64,000 nt of DNA from Anagrus nilaparvatae (taxonomy: Eukaryota; Arthropoda; Insecta; Hymenoptera; Mymaridae), in assembly GCA_022575985.1 (NCBI GenBank), contig JAKSXM010000256.1, forward strand, positions 1-64,000. The letters are read 5' to 3'. The position numbers and the translations under genes are program-made. The stretch's first letter is position 1. Every line of letters begins with the position of its first letter. Below are positions 1 to 13,153 of this stretch, in pieces. Under the pieces are notes generated by a model. It was not told where the DNA came from and searched no databases. It saw nothing but the letters and a program-made list of their open reading frames with translations.

Positions 1-616
1 ATCCTATTCTAAAAAGGAGTTTTTACTATGTACATTGTTGTGATTGTTATAGCAATAAAGATGTTTTTATTGGCTACTAATAAAGATACAGAATAATTGT
101 TTTTAATAATAATATGCGTTCTTTTTAAAAATATTAGTGCTGTTAAAGAATACACTATATTAATAATATATTATAATATTGTTATAAATATATAAGTATA
201 CGTGTGTATGTATACGTAAGCGAGTGCATTGCAAAGTGGCTTACAACGCCCCAATCTTTGGACAACTGCTAAAGTAGCAACAGTCTTAATAAAAATTACA
301 GTTATATTTCTGCTACTAATTAGTTAATTATTTTGTTTAATTTTCATCAACCATCCTTTATTATACCAATATACAGTCCACTACTCTGTTCACCACCATA
401 TGGTCTTTCGAGCTGGTTAGTAATATGTTATATTACCACCCACAGAAACAAGAAAAGTTTATTATAACAGAAATCTAAATTTAATTATCAGATTGTGAAA
501 GATAAAAGTTTTTGAATTAAATAAAAAACGTGTATTTTTAAAACCATACTTTTGATGTCTGATCTGTAAAATGATTTTATTTAAATAAAAAATCACAAAA
601 TCTCGTTCTATTGGAA
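1..616. other. AT-rich non-coding DNA
   Basis: No gene, conserved exon or clear repeat seen. Confidence 0.6.
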
Positions 617-928
617 CAAAAACTTATGACCGGTTTGTGTAACTACACAACCAACGAGCATGGAACATGTTCACTAATAACTAACACTGATAATAAAGTA
701 TCTATTCTGTTCATAATATCAATATTTATATCCAAGTATTTCTGCACTAAAGTTCTTTAGAGACTTCTGCACCAATTGTCCCTAAGTACTTCTGCACCAA
801 AGGTCTTTAGGGACTTCTGCACCATAGGTCTCTAGGTACTTCTACACCAATACTTCCTAAGTACTTCTGCACCAAAGGTTTTTAGGTACTTCTGCACCAA
901 AGGTCTTTAGGGACTTCTGCACCATAAC
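617..928 (+). mobile_element. Truncated copy of hairpin/minisatellite element
   Basis: About 150 bp (617-780) are nearly identical to 8446-8605, including the hairpin GGTTTGTGTAACTACACAAC and the subterminal CATGGAACATGTTC. It then runs into about eight 25-bp repeat units (734-926) and stops without the second terminus. It is either truncated or its far end has decayed. Confidence 0.75.
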
Positions 929-959
929 TTAAAAAAATGAAATAACTTGAAAATTTCTA

Positions 960-1125
960 TGTTCAACTTCTTATGATCATTTTTTCATTGATTTTTTATT
1001 TTTTTTTGTCAAAAAAATTTGGTCAACTTTTTTTGTTCAAAAATTTCTATGTTCAACTTTTTTTGGTCAATTTTTTCTGTTCAACTCATCTTTGTTCACT
1101 TTTTTTTCTGGTCAAAAAAAATGGC
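960..1125. repeat. Degenerate GTTCAACTTTTTTTGGTCAA repeats
   Basis: GTTCAACTT and GGTCAA alternate with T-runs about nine times directly after the 25-bp array, giving an imperfect minisatellite of roughly 20-30 bp spacing. Confidence 0.55.
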
Positions 1126-3547
1126 GTCAAGGATTGACATTGTAAAATAAAAAGAAGTTCGACTGAAATACATTAAACTTTCTTCTTGAACTCTGTCAAA
1201 TATTTGGAGGCAGAGGTCACTAGAAAATCTGATAAATTAAAAAAAATTTTTAAATATTTTTATAAAGAAAAAACTATGGTACTATAAAACACGAAGACAA
1301 CTCGGATAAGGTTTAATCGAGTAACATCATGAGTCCATTAGGCTTGAAGCACTTAGAAAAGAAGTATTAGTAGCTATACAGCATTATAAGACTTATAAAT
1401 AAGACGTAAGCAGGTTCTGTTAGCAGTCTATATTAAATTTAAACTTCTAAATATAAAAAGGTATATTGTATGAACTTTATATTTAAAGACTGTATTAGGC
1501 TTGAACGTCTATAGGCTAAGCAGATTATTTTAAGCATAACCAAATTTTTAGACTTATTTATCTAGTTCTAAGAGCTATGAATATTTTAATGGTATACATT
1601 TTCTAATTCAAAAGTTTTCTACTTATTTTCTGTTTACAAAGCCCCAAAATTCGTAATTAACAATCCCAAAAACGTAAAAATTAGGATAAATTTTGTATTG
1701 TTCCTCGCCATACTCAAAAAAATTCATATTCGACAATCCAAGCAATCTAATGTAGAAACTTTATCTTCAGAATTTATTTGAATGGAGTGTGCTTCATAAA
1801 TCACAGAGGACCAAATGTTTGATAGTAAAAAAATAAAATAAAAAATAAAATTGAAATATTAAATAAAAAGCCAAGATTCAATTCCAGTAAAATAAGTCTT
1901 GCAGAAAAATAATATTATTTATTTAAATAACCAAAATTTATCTCAGAATATTCCAAATATATGAAAAATAATTCAATTTTCTGCAATCAAAATAATTAAA
2001 AACTATTATTATTTTCATAAGAGCCAATTATTAGAAAAATTTTACGATAAATAAAAAAAAAATACAATTGACAAGTATAATTGAAAATATTTTATTATTA
2101 TTATTAAATTCTCTAGAGAAAAATATATTTTTATCAGTTTATATATATTATATATAGAAAATTAATAAATGGCCCATATGTTATATAGAAAATTTTGTAT
2201 TCCCTTATGATTTAAAATAAAAAAAAATAGATAATCATAAAATTTATGGCATAATGCCAAAGAATTCTCCATTTTTTTTTTTTGTTACTAACCAAATAAA
2301 AAATTAAAAATTTTTTTGTTATTTAAACTAAAGATAAATAACAATCATACTTTGTGTTATAACACCATCAGGTGCAATTAGATTAAATTAAATTCCCTTA
2401 GCGAGTCATTATTGATAAAAGTAAATCACTTGTAATTATAATAATAAGCCCTTTAAAAAAAAAACATTATTCTCTGTTATATATAAGTGGCTATTTATAT
2501 ATTTTTTTGTTTTATGTTTTAAAAAAAGTAAACTTTTTTATAAATTGCATCTTTTTAAGAAAATAATAAGTCTGTTTAGTGCGAAGTTTTAAAAGTAGTA
2601 AAAAAACTAGTACTATTATTCTCAGCTTATACTTGTCTTTAATTCTTTTGCTCATTTAGAAAAAGAAAAGATATTTTATACTCTAAACTTTTTTATATTT
2701 ACTTCTTTTTTTTTACAAACATTTATTATCTTAACTCTGTATATCTCTTAAAATTTTTTATATTTATATATCTAAAGCTATTATTAATTGACAACAAGTA
2801 TTAATTTGGCAAAGATCCTAATTACTTTTTTTTTATTTAAGCTGTATAATACAATTCATTTTTAAAAAAATAATATTTCCTGTACTTTTTATTACTCTGT
2901 GTTACCATTTCCATCGTATGTAATATTAGATCTTTTAATATATATTAATTAAGTACTATTTATAACCTTAAATAAATGAAAAAAAGATTTTTTTTATTAT
3001 TATTTTTAGTATAAAATATTGACTTTTTTTTTATAAAACAATAATAAAGTTTTTTTTTTTTCATCGTGTCTGACTATTTTTACTTTTTACTACTGATTTA
3101 TTGTGACAATTTTCTTTTTTTTTTATTTTTGGAAGTTTTTATTTTATTATATAGAATAACAGCTGGACGTTTAAAAAAAAAAAAAGAATTTTATTTTACC
3201 TATTTTATAGTAACAATTTTCTTTTTTTTTTTTTGACCATATATTTTTTTTTTTTAGTGAAAATTAAAAAAAATAAAATTTAACTGGTATTTTATGTATA
3301 GTTAAATTTTTATTTATTAATATTGCACAAGCCTTTTAGTATGGTATTAAATAAAAATGATTTACTTGAATGGTTACTTTAATTAAATTAAAAAGACAAA
3401 AAAATTTTGGAATAAATTTGAATGTAAAGTAAGTATTGGGGTTAATGTTTTTATCCCCAGTAACAATATTCTTAGCCTTAAAGGCTTTTTTTTGAATTTT
3501 ATCTTTCGGTACCTTTTTGATTGTTTAGAGAAGGTAGTCAATAGCAA
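1126..3547. other. AT-rich non-coding DNA
   Basis: Long A/T homopolymer tracts; no gene recognised. A short fragment near 1635-1680 (CCCCAAAATTCGTAATTAAC) resembles the 140-bp satellite family. Confidence 0.55.
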
Positions 3548-3961
3548 CACTGTAAAAAGTAACTTTCTTATATTAACAAAAAACTTAGAAAATTTTCGAA
3601 AAATTAGTAAATTTGTAAATATTCGAAAAAAATCGTATAATTACTAAATTTAGAATATAAACAAAAAATTCGAGTATTCTCGATTTTTTTTTGTGAATTC
3701 ACAAGAAAAATTGATAATTTACAATTTTTTTTCGAAAATTTACAAAAAATAGTTGTAAATTTCCGAAAAATAGTTGTGAATTTGCAACTTTTTTCGTAAA
3801 ATCACTAAAAAAAAACGAGAATTCTCTAATTTTTCGAGAATATACTAAATTTAGTAAATTTAAAATTTTTATCGAATATTTACAAAAATTTTTGAAAATT
3901 CACTAATTTTTCTAAAAGATTATATTTTTTTGTAAATCTAAGAAAGTTACTTTTTACAGTG
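3548..3961. mobile_element. CACTG-ended palindromic MITE, copy 1 (414 bp)
   Basis: Ends CACTGTAAAAAGTAACTTTC and its inverse. The whole element is a long imperfect hairpin of TTCGAAAA/TTTGTAAAT-like blocks. It is flanked by AA on both sides where the other three copies have TA, so the target site may have mutated. Confidence 0.8.
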
Positions 3962-5439
3962 AATGTTAAGGTTTATATTGTTAGAGACAAATGCAGATTT
4001 GATATCACATTCAGTTGTTAGAAAAGGCTCTAGGTGGCTACAGTAGAAGATTCCTTAAGAATATTCGGAATAGGAGGTTTTATTACAACATCCTACGAAA
4101 AAAAGGAACCTTAATGCTCAAGTCAATCATTGTATCATTGTTATCGTCCCAAATTAGGTTAATCCATGTTACTTTCTATAACTTTCTGAAAATTTCATGT
4201 CTGACCTACCATCCTTATAAATTTACTGACCTGAAAACATAGACAGATATTATTTATTATATCAATATCCTTTGTGTCGAGAAAGCTTAATAATATAACT
4301 TCGAATACAATTAATACTAGGATTCTGACAAACTCGCGATTTGGAAACTTTTGAAAAATCTAAATTTGACATTAACTTTACACTTGCTTTTATCAATACA
4401 AACTGCTTAAATTCATGAAAATCATAAAATCCCTGGATTAATTCAAAATAAAAAAAGTTTCTTGTTAATTTAAAAATCCTAAAAAAATAACTTTTTTTCA
4501 TTATATTTTAATAAATTAAAGAAAGTTAAAATTTTTAATTATATTAAATAAAAAGTATATAAAAGAAAAAAAAAATAATTAAAAATTTCTGATTACAAAT
4601 ACACTGATTAAAAAATAATTATCATTAAATTCTGTATTTATATAACAAAGTAATTAAGTTTCATACAAAAACCATTTAATAATACGCAGCAGTAGTTTAA
4701 AAAAATAACAATAATAATAATAATAATGAGAAATTTTTTGAGTAAAATATACAAATTTTAATCTCTGAAAATAATCAATAATTAATTAGATCTATCGAAA
4801 TATAGCGTTTGTATTAAACAAATATATAATATTAAATGCAATAAAATAACAAAACAAAAAGGCAAAATGAGTATTTTAAGCTCAGACAGTTAAATTAAGC
4901 TAATACGTATACAGAGAATATATTAACAAAAACAGTAAACGAATATGGTTTAAGGGATATAACAAAAACGATATAATTAAATAATGGACAGTTTTACCTT
5001 TTATATTATAATATTTTATGACAAAAAATATTTTATTTTATATTCTATTCTTTAATTATTATTATTATTTTTATTATTAATTTTCTTTCAGGCTGAGTCA
5101 AAGAAAATATAAAATTAATTTTCAAAACTAGACTCATTGCTATAGCATAAATTCTTTAATATATAAGATTTCAAAAGAATAAAGCTTTGTGAAAAAAATC
5201 TAAAAATTTATGACCGCATGAGAAATATTGGCATAAAATGGCGAAAACCACAAACTTTTTACCACAATTAAAAATAAATTAAAAAATAAACTTTAAAATA
5301 ATTAAATTATGCTTAAAATAGTACAATTACTCGTTACTAATATTAAATTATATAGCACAAAAAAAATTAAATTTTTTACATTAAAAATTTATTCTCGAAA
5401 AAAGGTCAAATTTAGTATCTTAAAGTAGTACCTTAAAAT

Positions 5440-5555
5440 GATTACCGTACATTTTACCGATTCCATTATGCCGAATGCCATTTTACTGATAGACAATTTA
5501 CCGAACTCTAATAAAGTTGATTTTCCGAATGGACCTTTTACCGAATGGTAAACTA
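5440..5555. repeat. Short TTTTACCGAATGG tandem motifs
   Basis: ACCGATTCCATTATGCCGAA, TTTACCGAACTC, TTTTCCGAATGG and TTTTACCGAATGG follow one another at roughly 20-bp spacing, indicating a small degenerate minisatellite. Confidence 0.45.
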
Positions 5556-6119
5556 AACGAAAGGTCTTTTTTCCAATTAATAATAAATTAAAAAATATAC
5601 AAAGCATTTATTATCGCCTTTTTAAAATCGCTTATTATTTTTTTTTAAATTAAATTTGGGATAAAATCTTTATCACCAACAGCTTGAATAGCTTCTAAAA
5701 CAGTGTGATATTCAATGGTTTTTTTAGAGGAGAGTAATACGTAATGTTAATGCATCTGATTCTGTGACTGCAATATTTCTTTTTACTAAACCCAAAATAA
5801 TTCTTCTTTTACCAAAAACAATAATACGAACTTCTAAATTATAACCTCTTGAATGTAAGAAATTTTCACCAGCTAGAGTATTTTTGAATATCTCAGGTAA
5901 CTCTTCTAGTTCAAGCAAACTTTTTGGATTTGTAAAATTTTTTTTTTTGTATTTGAAAAATACATATTTTTTACAGATATCTTTGCACTTATTTGCTCTT
6001 ACTCTTGGACACTCCCAGTTTTTTCATTTATCTTTTTCGAAAATCTATAAGATATCCATTAACTATTAATTTATTACCAAAAATTTTAACACAATCCTCT
6101 AACTTACTCCAGTTAATGT

Positions 6120-6700
6120 ATGGGGAGGGGAGAGTATCAAGTTTTCTGTCACCACCAGATTTGGTGTAGTATAGGTTTTTTATGTCACTAATCACGAGTT
6201 TTAGGGTCTTTTCTATGATAAATTTTCGGAACGCCCCTAAATTTTCAAATTTTTACCCCTAAAAAGTTCGATTTTTAATGTATTCGAACTTCGAGAGCCC
6301 AGATTTTGTCCATGTAGGTTTTCGGGTCGCTGATTACGAATTTTGGGATCCTGCCAACTAAAATCTTTAAAAGGGAATTTTTTATGTATTTCATGTTTTC
6401 GCAAATTTAAGTCGAAAACGCCAATTTTTAGTAGACAAGACCCTAAAATTCATGATCAACGATCCAAAAAATCCATGTGGACAAAATTCGGATCAGTGGC
6501 CCAAAAACCACATATAGGCCAAATCTGGAGACTTGAGATTCGAATACATCAAAAATACCCCCTGTAAGGGGTAGTTTTTGCAAATTTAAGAGTGTTCCTC
6601 ACATTTCTCATTGAAAAGACCCCGAAATTCGTAATCAACGATTTAAAAAACCTATAGTACAACGAAAAATCTAATGGTGGCCGGAAATTTGACAATTTAA
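6120..6700. repeat. Degenerate 140-bp satellite-family units
   Basis: Recognisable family strings: CCCCTAAAAAGTTCG, CTAAAATTCATGATCAACGA, GACCCAAAAAA-like stretches, AAGGGGTAGTTTTTGCAAAT and CGTAATCAACGATTTAAAAA. Strongly diverged from the 16-kb array. Confidence 0.55.
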
Positions 6701-8561
6701 ACTTTATAATGACTGGAACAACTGCAGAAACCTTCCAGAGCATCAATCACATACGAGCGAAATAGATAGTAATAAAAGCACGTAAAGAACCTTTTGGGTA
6801 CAATCCAAAGTAAGAGGGTTAAAGTTCTTCACCAAAGCTCTAAATTAAAGTTTAATTAAGATTTTCAGGAACATTTCTACACGGGTATATAAAATACAAA
6901 TATCCTTGAAGCTTTTTAGAATTTAGACTCCGTTTTAACATAAAGTTTTCTAAAAACAGCAAATTGTCTACTCTTAAAAAAATTTTCTAAAATTCAGATT
7001 TAAAAAAAATAATCTAAAGATTTTAAGTATACCTCACAACCATAAAAATCTGAAAATTTGTTTTAATAAATAATTTCCTCTACAGAAAAATTTTTCCACA
7101 TACCGCAAGTGAAAATTTTTTCAATGTAAGCTTTCATTCCTCAGCATCCAAAAATATTTTACATAAATTTTTGAAATCTATTCATTAACTATTTGCGGTT
7201 ATTTACATCAATTTTTTAAACGTTATAACCATAATAAATCAAAGTCTTAAAATTCACGTTCAAATATTTTAAAATTATTTACTTACCATTTCAGAAATCC
7301 GTATTCTATTTAACAAATAATCTGATAAAACCGAATGCACAATTTGTACGCTAAAATACACATGTATTTATTTAAAATAAAATATATATTCAAAACTGGA
7401 GAATAAAGAAATCATGTATTACAAAATCAAGCAAAAAAAATGGATAAAAATAAAAATGTAGATGTTTGTAAGGTATTTCTATTGGACCTAGGCCATTTGT
7501 AAGTTGTGGAAAAATAAAAGATAAAAATAAAAAAAGAAAGAAACGTTAGGTTGAATAAGAGAAACTACTTGAATAGTAAATAGGTGCATTCGTCGGTCAC
7601 GGTTTTACCCTTAATACACATAAAAAAAAATGTATGTGCACAAAAAGAAGCTCACATTTCGTTATTCTACATCCCTGTCAATAAGAAATGTCTTTCTCCT
7701 TTTTCTTTTCTTTACTTTTTTCTTTTTTTTACAAAAGATTCTCAGTCAAGCGTAGAAATGTAAAAAGTGTCGATCCTATGGCATTAGATGAATGCATTTC
7801 AAAAATAGCAAAATGTTCTATTCTCTTTTGTTAAATTCTTTTTTCTACTAAAATATAAATTTATAAAATATTTTTCATATAATCTACTTTTCCCTCATTA
7901 TAATAATAATAATAATAATAAAAATTTTGTATATTTATTTATTCTTTAAAAAAAAAAAGAAAAAGAATCTTGTGATCGATGTTTCACGTAATTGAAAAAA
8001 ATGATATTATCGAAAAATATTTAATAGTAATAAATAAATATAAATATTTATTTTGAATTTCAATCGAGATCGAATCTTTGTTCATAAATTTAATGTAAAA
8101 AATCTTATATTATTTTACTTTTTCAAAATTATTAATTAATATCAAATTTTATTTCAAATACGCTCCCTTTCTTTGGATAAAAAAACAATTCTAATTTATA
8201 TTTGCCAATTATAATTTAATATAAAATAGTATTTTTTTCTTCTTATTTATAAATAAATAATTAAATTAAAATTTGTACATATATATTTTTATTTAAATTA
8301 GAAAATATTGATTTTTTACCTTTGGTAAATATACGTTTATATTCCTGAAATGTATGAATAGAAAACTTAACAGTCTTTTAAGATAAGAAAAAACTTGTTA
8401 GTATTTAAGTTTTATAGTGAATTTTAATACAAAACCCTTCAAAAAAAAACTTATGACCGGTTTGTGTAACTACACAACCAACGAGCATGGAACATGTTCA
8501 CTAATAACTAACACTGATAATAAAGTATCTATTCTGTTCATAATATCAATATTTATATCCA

Positions 8562-9838
8562 AGTATTTCTGCACTAAAGTTCTTTAGAGACTTCTGCACC
8601 AATGGTCCCAAGGTACTTCTGCACCAAAGGTCTTTAGGGACTTCTGCACCATAGGTCCCTAAGTACTTCTGCACCAATGCTCCCTAGGTACTTCTGCACC
8701 ATAGGTCCCTAGGTACTTCTGCACCAATGCTCCCTAGGTACTTCTGCACCAAAGGTCTTTAGGTACTTCTACACCAAAGGTCTTTAGGGACTTCTGCACC
8801 AATGCTCCCTAAGTACTTCTGCACCAAAGGTCTTTAGGGACTTCTGCACCATAGGTCCCTAGGTACTTCTACACCAATGCTTCCTAAGTACTTCTGCACC
8901 AAAGGTTTTTAGGTACTTCTGCACCAAAGGTCTTTAGGTACTTCTACATTAAAGGTCTTTAGGGGACTTCTGCACCAATGCTCCCTAAGTACTTCTGCAC
9001 CAAAGGTCTTTAGGGACTTCTGCACCATAGGTCCCTAGGTACTTCTACACCAATGCTTCCTAAGTACTTCTGCACCAAAGGTTTTTAGGTACTTCTGCAC
9101 TAAAGGTCTTTAGAGACTTCTGCACCATAGGTCCTTAGGTACTTCTACACCAATGCTTCCTAAGTACTTCTGCACCAAAGGTTTTTAGGTACTTCTGCAC
9201 CAAAGGTCTTTAGGTACTTCTGCACCAAAGGTCTTTAGGGACTTCTGCACCAATACTCCCTAAGTACTTCTGCACCAAAGGTCCCTAGGTACTTCTGCAC
9301 CAAAGGTCTTTAGGGAATTCTGCACCAATGCTCCTTAAGTACTTCTGCACCAAAGGTCTTTAGAGACTTCTGCACCATAGGTTCCTAGGTACTTCTGCAC
9401 CAAAGGTCTTTAGGGACTTCTGCACCAATGCTCCCTAAGTACTTCTGCACCAAAGGTCTTTAGAGACTTCTGCACCATAGGTCCCTAGGTACTTCTGTAC
9501 CAAAGGTCTTTAGGGGCTTCTGCACCATAGGTCCCTAGGTACTTCTGCACCAATGCTCCCTAAGTACTTCTGCACCAAAGGTCTTTAGGGACTTCTGCAC
9601 CATAGGTCCCTAGGTACTTCTACACCAATGCTTCCTAAGTACTTCTGCATCAAAGGTTTTTAGGTACTTCTACACCAAAGGTCTTTAGGTACTTCTGCAC
9701 CAATGGTCTTTAGGGACTTCTGCACCAATGCTCCCTAAGTACTTCTGCACCAAAGGTCTTTAGGGACTTCTGCACCATAGGTCCCTAGGTACTTCTGCAC
9801 CAATGCTCCCTAAGTACTTCTGCACCAAAGGTCCCTAA
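8562..9838. repeat. 25-bp minisatellite, about 50 units
   Basis: The unit is GTACTTCTGCACCAAAGGTCTTTAG, with three main variants of the second half: AAAGGTCTTTAG, ATAGGTCCCTAG and ATGCTCCCTAAG. Blocks of six or seven units in the same variant order recur (for example 8825-8985 and 9007-9130), showing higher-order amplification. A frame through 25-bp units cannot stay open, and no ORF spans it. Confidence 0.95.
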
Positions 9839-9859
9839 ATCGAAAATATTCTAAGTCCC

Positions 9860-9970
9860 ATTTGACCCCCCCCCCCTTAAAAAGGACAAATTTGACCCCC
9901 CCCCCCCCTTAAAAAGGACATATTTGACCCCCCCCCCTTAATTTTCCAGTTTTGAAGTACCCCCCTCCCT
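9860..9970. repeat. C-tract repeat units at far end of element
   Basis: Three tandem units of TTTGACCCCCCCCC then TTAAAAAGGACA, followed by a GTACCCCCCTCCC block. The long C-runs stand out in this AT-rich sequence. The same motif in inverse is at 51855-52005. Confidence 0.85.
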
Positions 9971-9999
9971 ATAAACATGTTCCATGTTAAAATAAATGA

Positions 10000-10645
10000 G
10001 TAGAACCAACTGAAATGTACAGCTCTTGTAGAATGACTTTTGTCAATTGGCCCCAAATATTTTGTATGTTTTTGTATACATGGAATATGATTTTTTTTAT
10101 TTTTTAGCTCTAGGTCCAAAAGTGCCAAAATTAGGCTTATTTGAATTTTTTTAATTTTTTCAGTTTTCTTAGCCAGTTTTTGCCGTTTTTGTTAATACAT
10201 TTATAAAACCATCTAAATGTACAAAAAAAAAATAGATTCAAAAGATTACTGTATGTCAAATTTTCACTTTCTTTCTTTTTACTTTCAACATTCTCTGGTT
10301 CCAATCAAAAAATTTTTGATCAATAGACTTTTTAGAAAAACAAATTATCGCAGCAGCGGTCAAATTCTTCAGTTTTCGACGTCCACACGTATTATAGGCA
10401 AAAATTGACCAAAAGATCGGATTCAGTGGAAAATTTGATATAGGAATACCTTTTAAAAATATTTTTTTGTACATTTAGTTGTTTTTATAAACTTATTACC
10501 AAAAAGTGCACATTTACATTTAGTGGATTAGGAGAAATCATATTTCATATATACAAAAATATATAAAAATTTTGGGGTCAATTTGCGAAGATCATTTTGC
10601 AAGAGTACCCAAGTGCCTAAGTTGTAGCTTTCAGCTGGTTCTACA
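10000..10645. mobile_element. Foldback element, about 645 bp
   Basis: Arms at 10000-10235 and 10455-10645 are inverted copies. TAGAACCAACTGAAATGTAC pairs with the complement of the GCTGGTTCTACA end, and the two CTAAATGTACAAAAAAA strings mirror each other. It starts ten bases after the end of the minisatellite element. No TSD was defined and there is no coding capacity. Confidence 0.7.
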
Positions 10646-12627
10646 CATATAATAAAGGTGGGGTCTTTTAAGGTTGCCTTGTTTAAAAAGTGAAGATAAA
10701 GTAATTAAAACCTTTAAGGGCTTAGTTGCAATGCTATAATTTTTTCACGAAAATTTTTGAATTCTTTTCATTCAGGACAAACTCCAACTCCTCAGTGTTT
10801 TTTTTTCTTGAAAAAAAATTTTTTAGCCATAACCGAGAACCCTTTATTCCGCGAATACGGAGCAAAACCTCTGTAGCTTGTTAATCAAGTCTCTTAAAAT
10901 TTAGAATTTCTTGACATTATCTCTAACAAAGAGTTGACTTACAGCACTAAATTAACTATCAGTGATTTAACTTAAATATGTCCTACTTCAATCAACAATA
11001 AACAAGGCTATACATGACTTCATCCTCAACAATAGTTTTTAACTTGAGCCTCGTGGTGAAAGCCATCGATGCCCTTTTTCTATCTCCTTCATTGATTTAA
11101 TCATTACTAATTAAAATTATTTCATTTAGCAAAAAAATCTTTATACTCCAGTAAAATGGCAACTTAGATTGTTTAGTTGTCTATTAAACCATAATTGGTT
11201 TTTTGGGTAACTGATTAGGAACTTTGGGGTCATGTATATGAAAAGTTTACGCTTCACCCTTAAATTTGCAAAAACATACCCTAAAAGTGGTATTTTTTAT
11301 ATATTCGAATTTGAAGTGTTTATTTTAGAGGCATTTTTTTCGAATTTAAAGGTAAAGCAAAAAAAAGCTATTTTTCCAAACTAAAAAAATATTTTATTAA
11401 AATTACTAATTAAAATCGGTATATAAAGAAAATAAAATCATAACTTTCTACGATACATAAAAATATTTAAAATTTGTCATATTTTCAATAATATTCATAA
11501 AAATTAATTAATATGAGAAATAAAAAAAATTATAGTATAACGTAAATACATTTTTATGTATTCAAAGACATATCCTAAAGCCAAAAAATATCATTTCAAT
11601 ATTTTAATATTACATATCCCCAGTACATAATTTTAAATATAGTTAATATTGATTTTAAATGTTACCCATGACATTTTTTTTCATTTTATATTAAAAATTG
11701 AAAATTTTCTCTGACTTTTATATTTTTTTTTTACTGATATTTATATACATGCGTATAACTTTTATAATTGAACATATAAATGATATATAATTTTTCGTTT
11801 GAATATAAAATTTTTTAGTTTTTTTTAAATATAACTTTTAATTACTGTGTGTAAATAGAAACTTTTATGTATAAATATAACAGTTTGAATTTTTATTTTT
11901 TATTTTTGTAATATAAGAATAATAATGAAAATATATATATTTTTATTTTACACTACTTCAAATTAAATTTTATTCGTATATACTTTTACAATAAATACAA
12001 GTTTTCATTTTAAAAGAAGTTTCAAAACAAAATTATACAAACATTAATTAAAAATTGATTTTTCTAGACAGTGGCCACTGTTGCAAGGCTTCTGTCATAA
12101 ATAAAGAATGCCCTAAATCGCAGTCTAATTATGGGTTACATTGGTGTCAAAAAATAAATTATACGTGTTTATGCAATCTATAGGGCTTGGTTACTATTAG
12201 CGTCAAGTGGACGAATCGAAGTTCAAAGATTTCTTTGAATACATAACGTCTGTATTTAAGATCGTGCAAAACTTATTTCTGTTAGAGTTATTTCTTTAGC
12301 GAAAATAATTTTGAAAAAATTATATATCATATATAAAAGCTTAAAATTAAGAAATAACTTAAAGATAAACCGAAAATTTGCATAAAATAATAGCAGCTTA
12401 CCATTACTTACAAGGAGAGGTCATAACATTTGTAACGCCAATTTCTATTTCATTTTTTAGAATCAGTTTAGTAAATTGAAAAAAAAAAGTCAATACCATC
12501 AGTTTGACTCAATGTTATAAAACAGAATTGTTTGGTAATCTTCAATATAAAGATGCAACCTAGAAAATTAACCAAAATACATCAATTTTTGGTCTCAATT
12601 TTTGCTGTAAGTGTCTAGTTCCAAGCC
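10646..12627. other. Non-coding region
   Basis: 10680-11170 has more balanced composition than its surroundings but no recognised ORF. 11170-11345 carries 140-bp satellite-family fragments (CCTAAAAGTGGTATTTTT and similar). The rest is AT-rich with no feature seen. Confidence 0.5.
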
Positions 12628-13153
12628 CCATAAGCCAAATTATTCCATGATTAATTTACTTACTATTATAGACCATGAAATGGAACACAATGGCCAATTT
12701 TAAAATTGCTGCCAAAATTGTAATTTTCAACAAAAAAGGGTTTCACAGGTCTCAAAAACCTTCTGCAATCTTCAGGTTTCCAAAAACATACTCATTTCTT
12801 TTACTTACATTATTTCTAAGATATAGCTTTTTAAAAATAATGAAAAAACTTTTTTTAAGTACTATAAAAATGGGATTCTGACTTCAAATTATCATATTTT
12901 GTAAAAAAATAATTTATCAGGGACAAGTGAAGAATATTTGGAAACTTAGAGCTTGCACAAAATTTTTAAAGCCTACAAATCCTCCTTTATCGAAAATTGT
13001 AATTTTAGCAGCAATTTTAAAATTGTTTATTTAAAATTTTTAGGAGCCATATCTTAAAGCAAGGCCGAGGAAGCCTATTCAGGTAAATTTAGTGTATGGG
13101 AAATGTTTTTTAAACATCATAACTGATTTTAATCAATAAAATACAAATTTTCG
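12628..13153. repeat. Foldback-like repeat flanking the F-box palindrome, left copy
   Basis: Starts AGCCCCATAAGCCAAAT and ends near CAATAAAATACAAAT. It matches 20063-20585 in the same orientation, although the F-box arms between them are inverted. It also contains its own weak inverted repeat: CAATTTTAAAATTGCTGC near 12695 recurs as its complement near 13010. No coding potential is recognised; the short ORF here is incidental. Confidence 0.7.

Larger units (their letters stand above)
3962..8440. other. Non-coding region with decayed repeats
   Basis: No gene recognised; the short ORFs here lack any conserved motif. Two repeat remnants are listed separately (5430-5560 and 6120-6700). A short (TAA)n-like run lies at 7901-7921. 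Confidence 0.55.
8441..9990 (+). mobile_element. Full copy of hairpin/minisatellite element (Helentron-associated type suspected)
   Basis: One end has the hairpin GGTTTGTGTAACTACACAAC followed by the subterminal CATGGAACATGTTC. The other end is AACATGTTCCATGTTAA at 9974-9990, so the two subterminal repeats are inverted. Between them lie the 25-bp array and a block of three C-tract units. Related copies lie at 32527-32801 and 51796-52225 and a truncated one at 617-928. There is no coding capacity, no proper long terminal inverted repeat and no obvious target duplication. Inverted subterminal repeats, an end hairpin and a variable internal minisatellite are the layout described for Helentron-associated (DINE/HINE) elements. 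That class call is inference. Confidence 0.6.

Noticed and set aside
8562..9838. CRISPR-like regular repeats
   Set aside because: Units are contiguous 25-mers without unique spacers, in a eukaryotic repeat element.
9877..10128. 83-residue ORF on the - strand rich in Gly (GRGVLQ, KGGGSN)
   Set aside because: The glycines come from the mono-C tracts of the repeat element and there is no domain; it spans the element end and a foldback arm.
12675..12881. 68-residue ORF at the flanking repeat
   Set aside because: Lies in a repeat whose second copy does not keep the frame; no motif.
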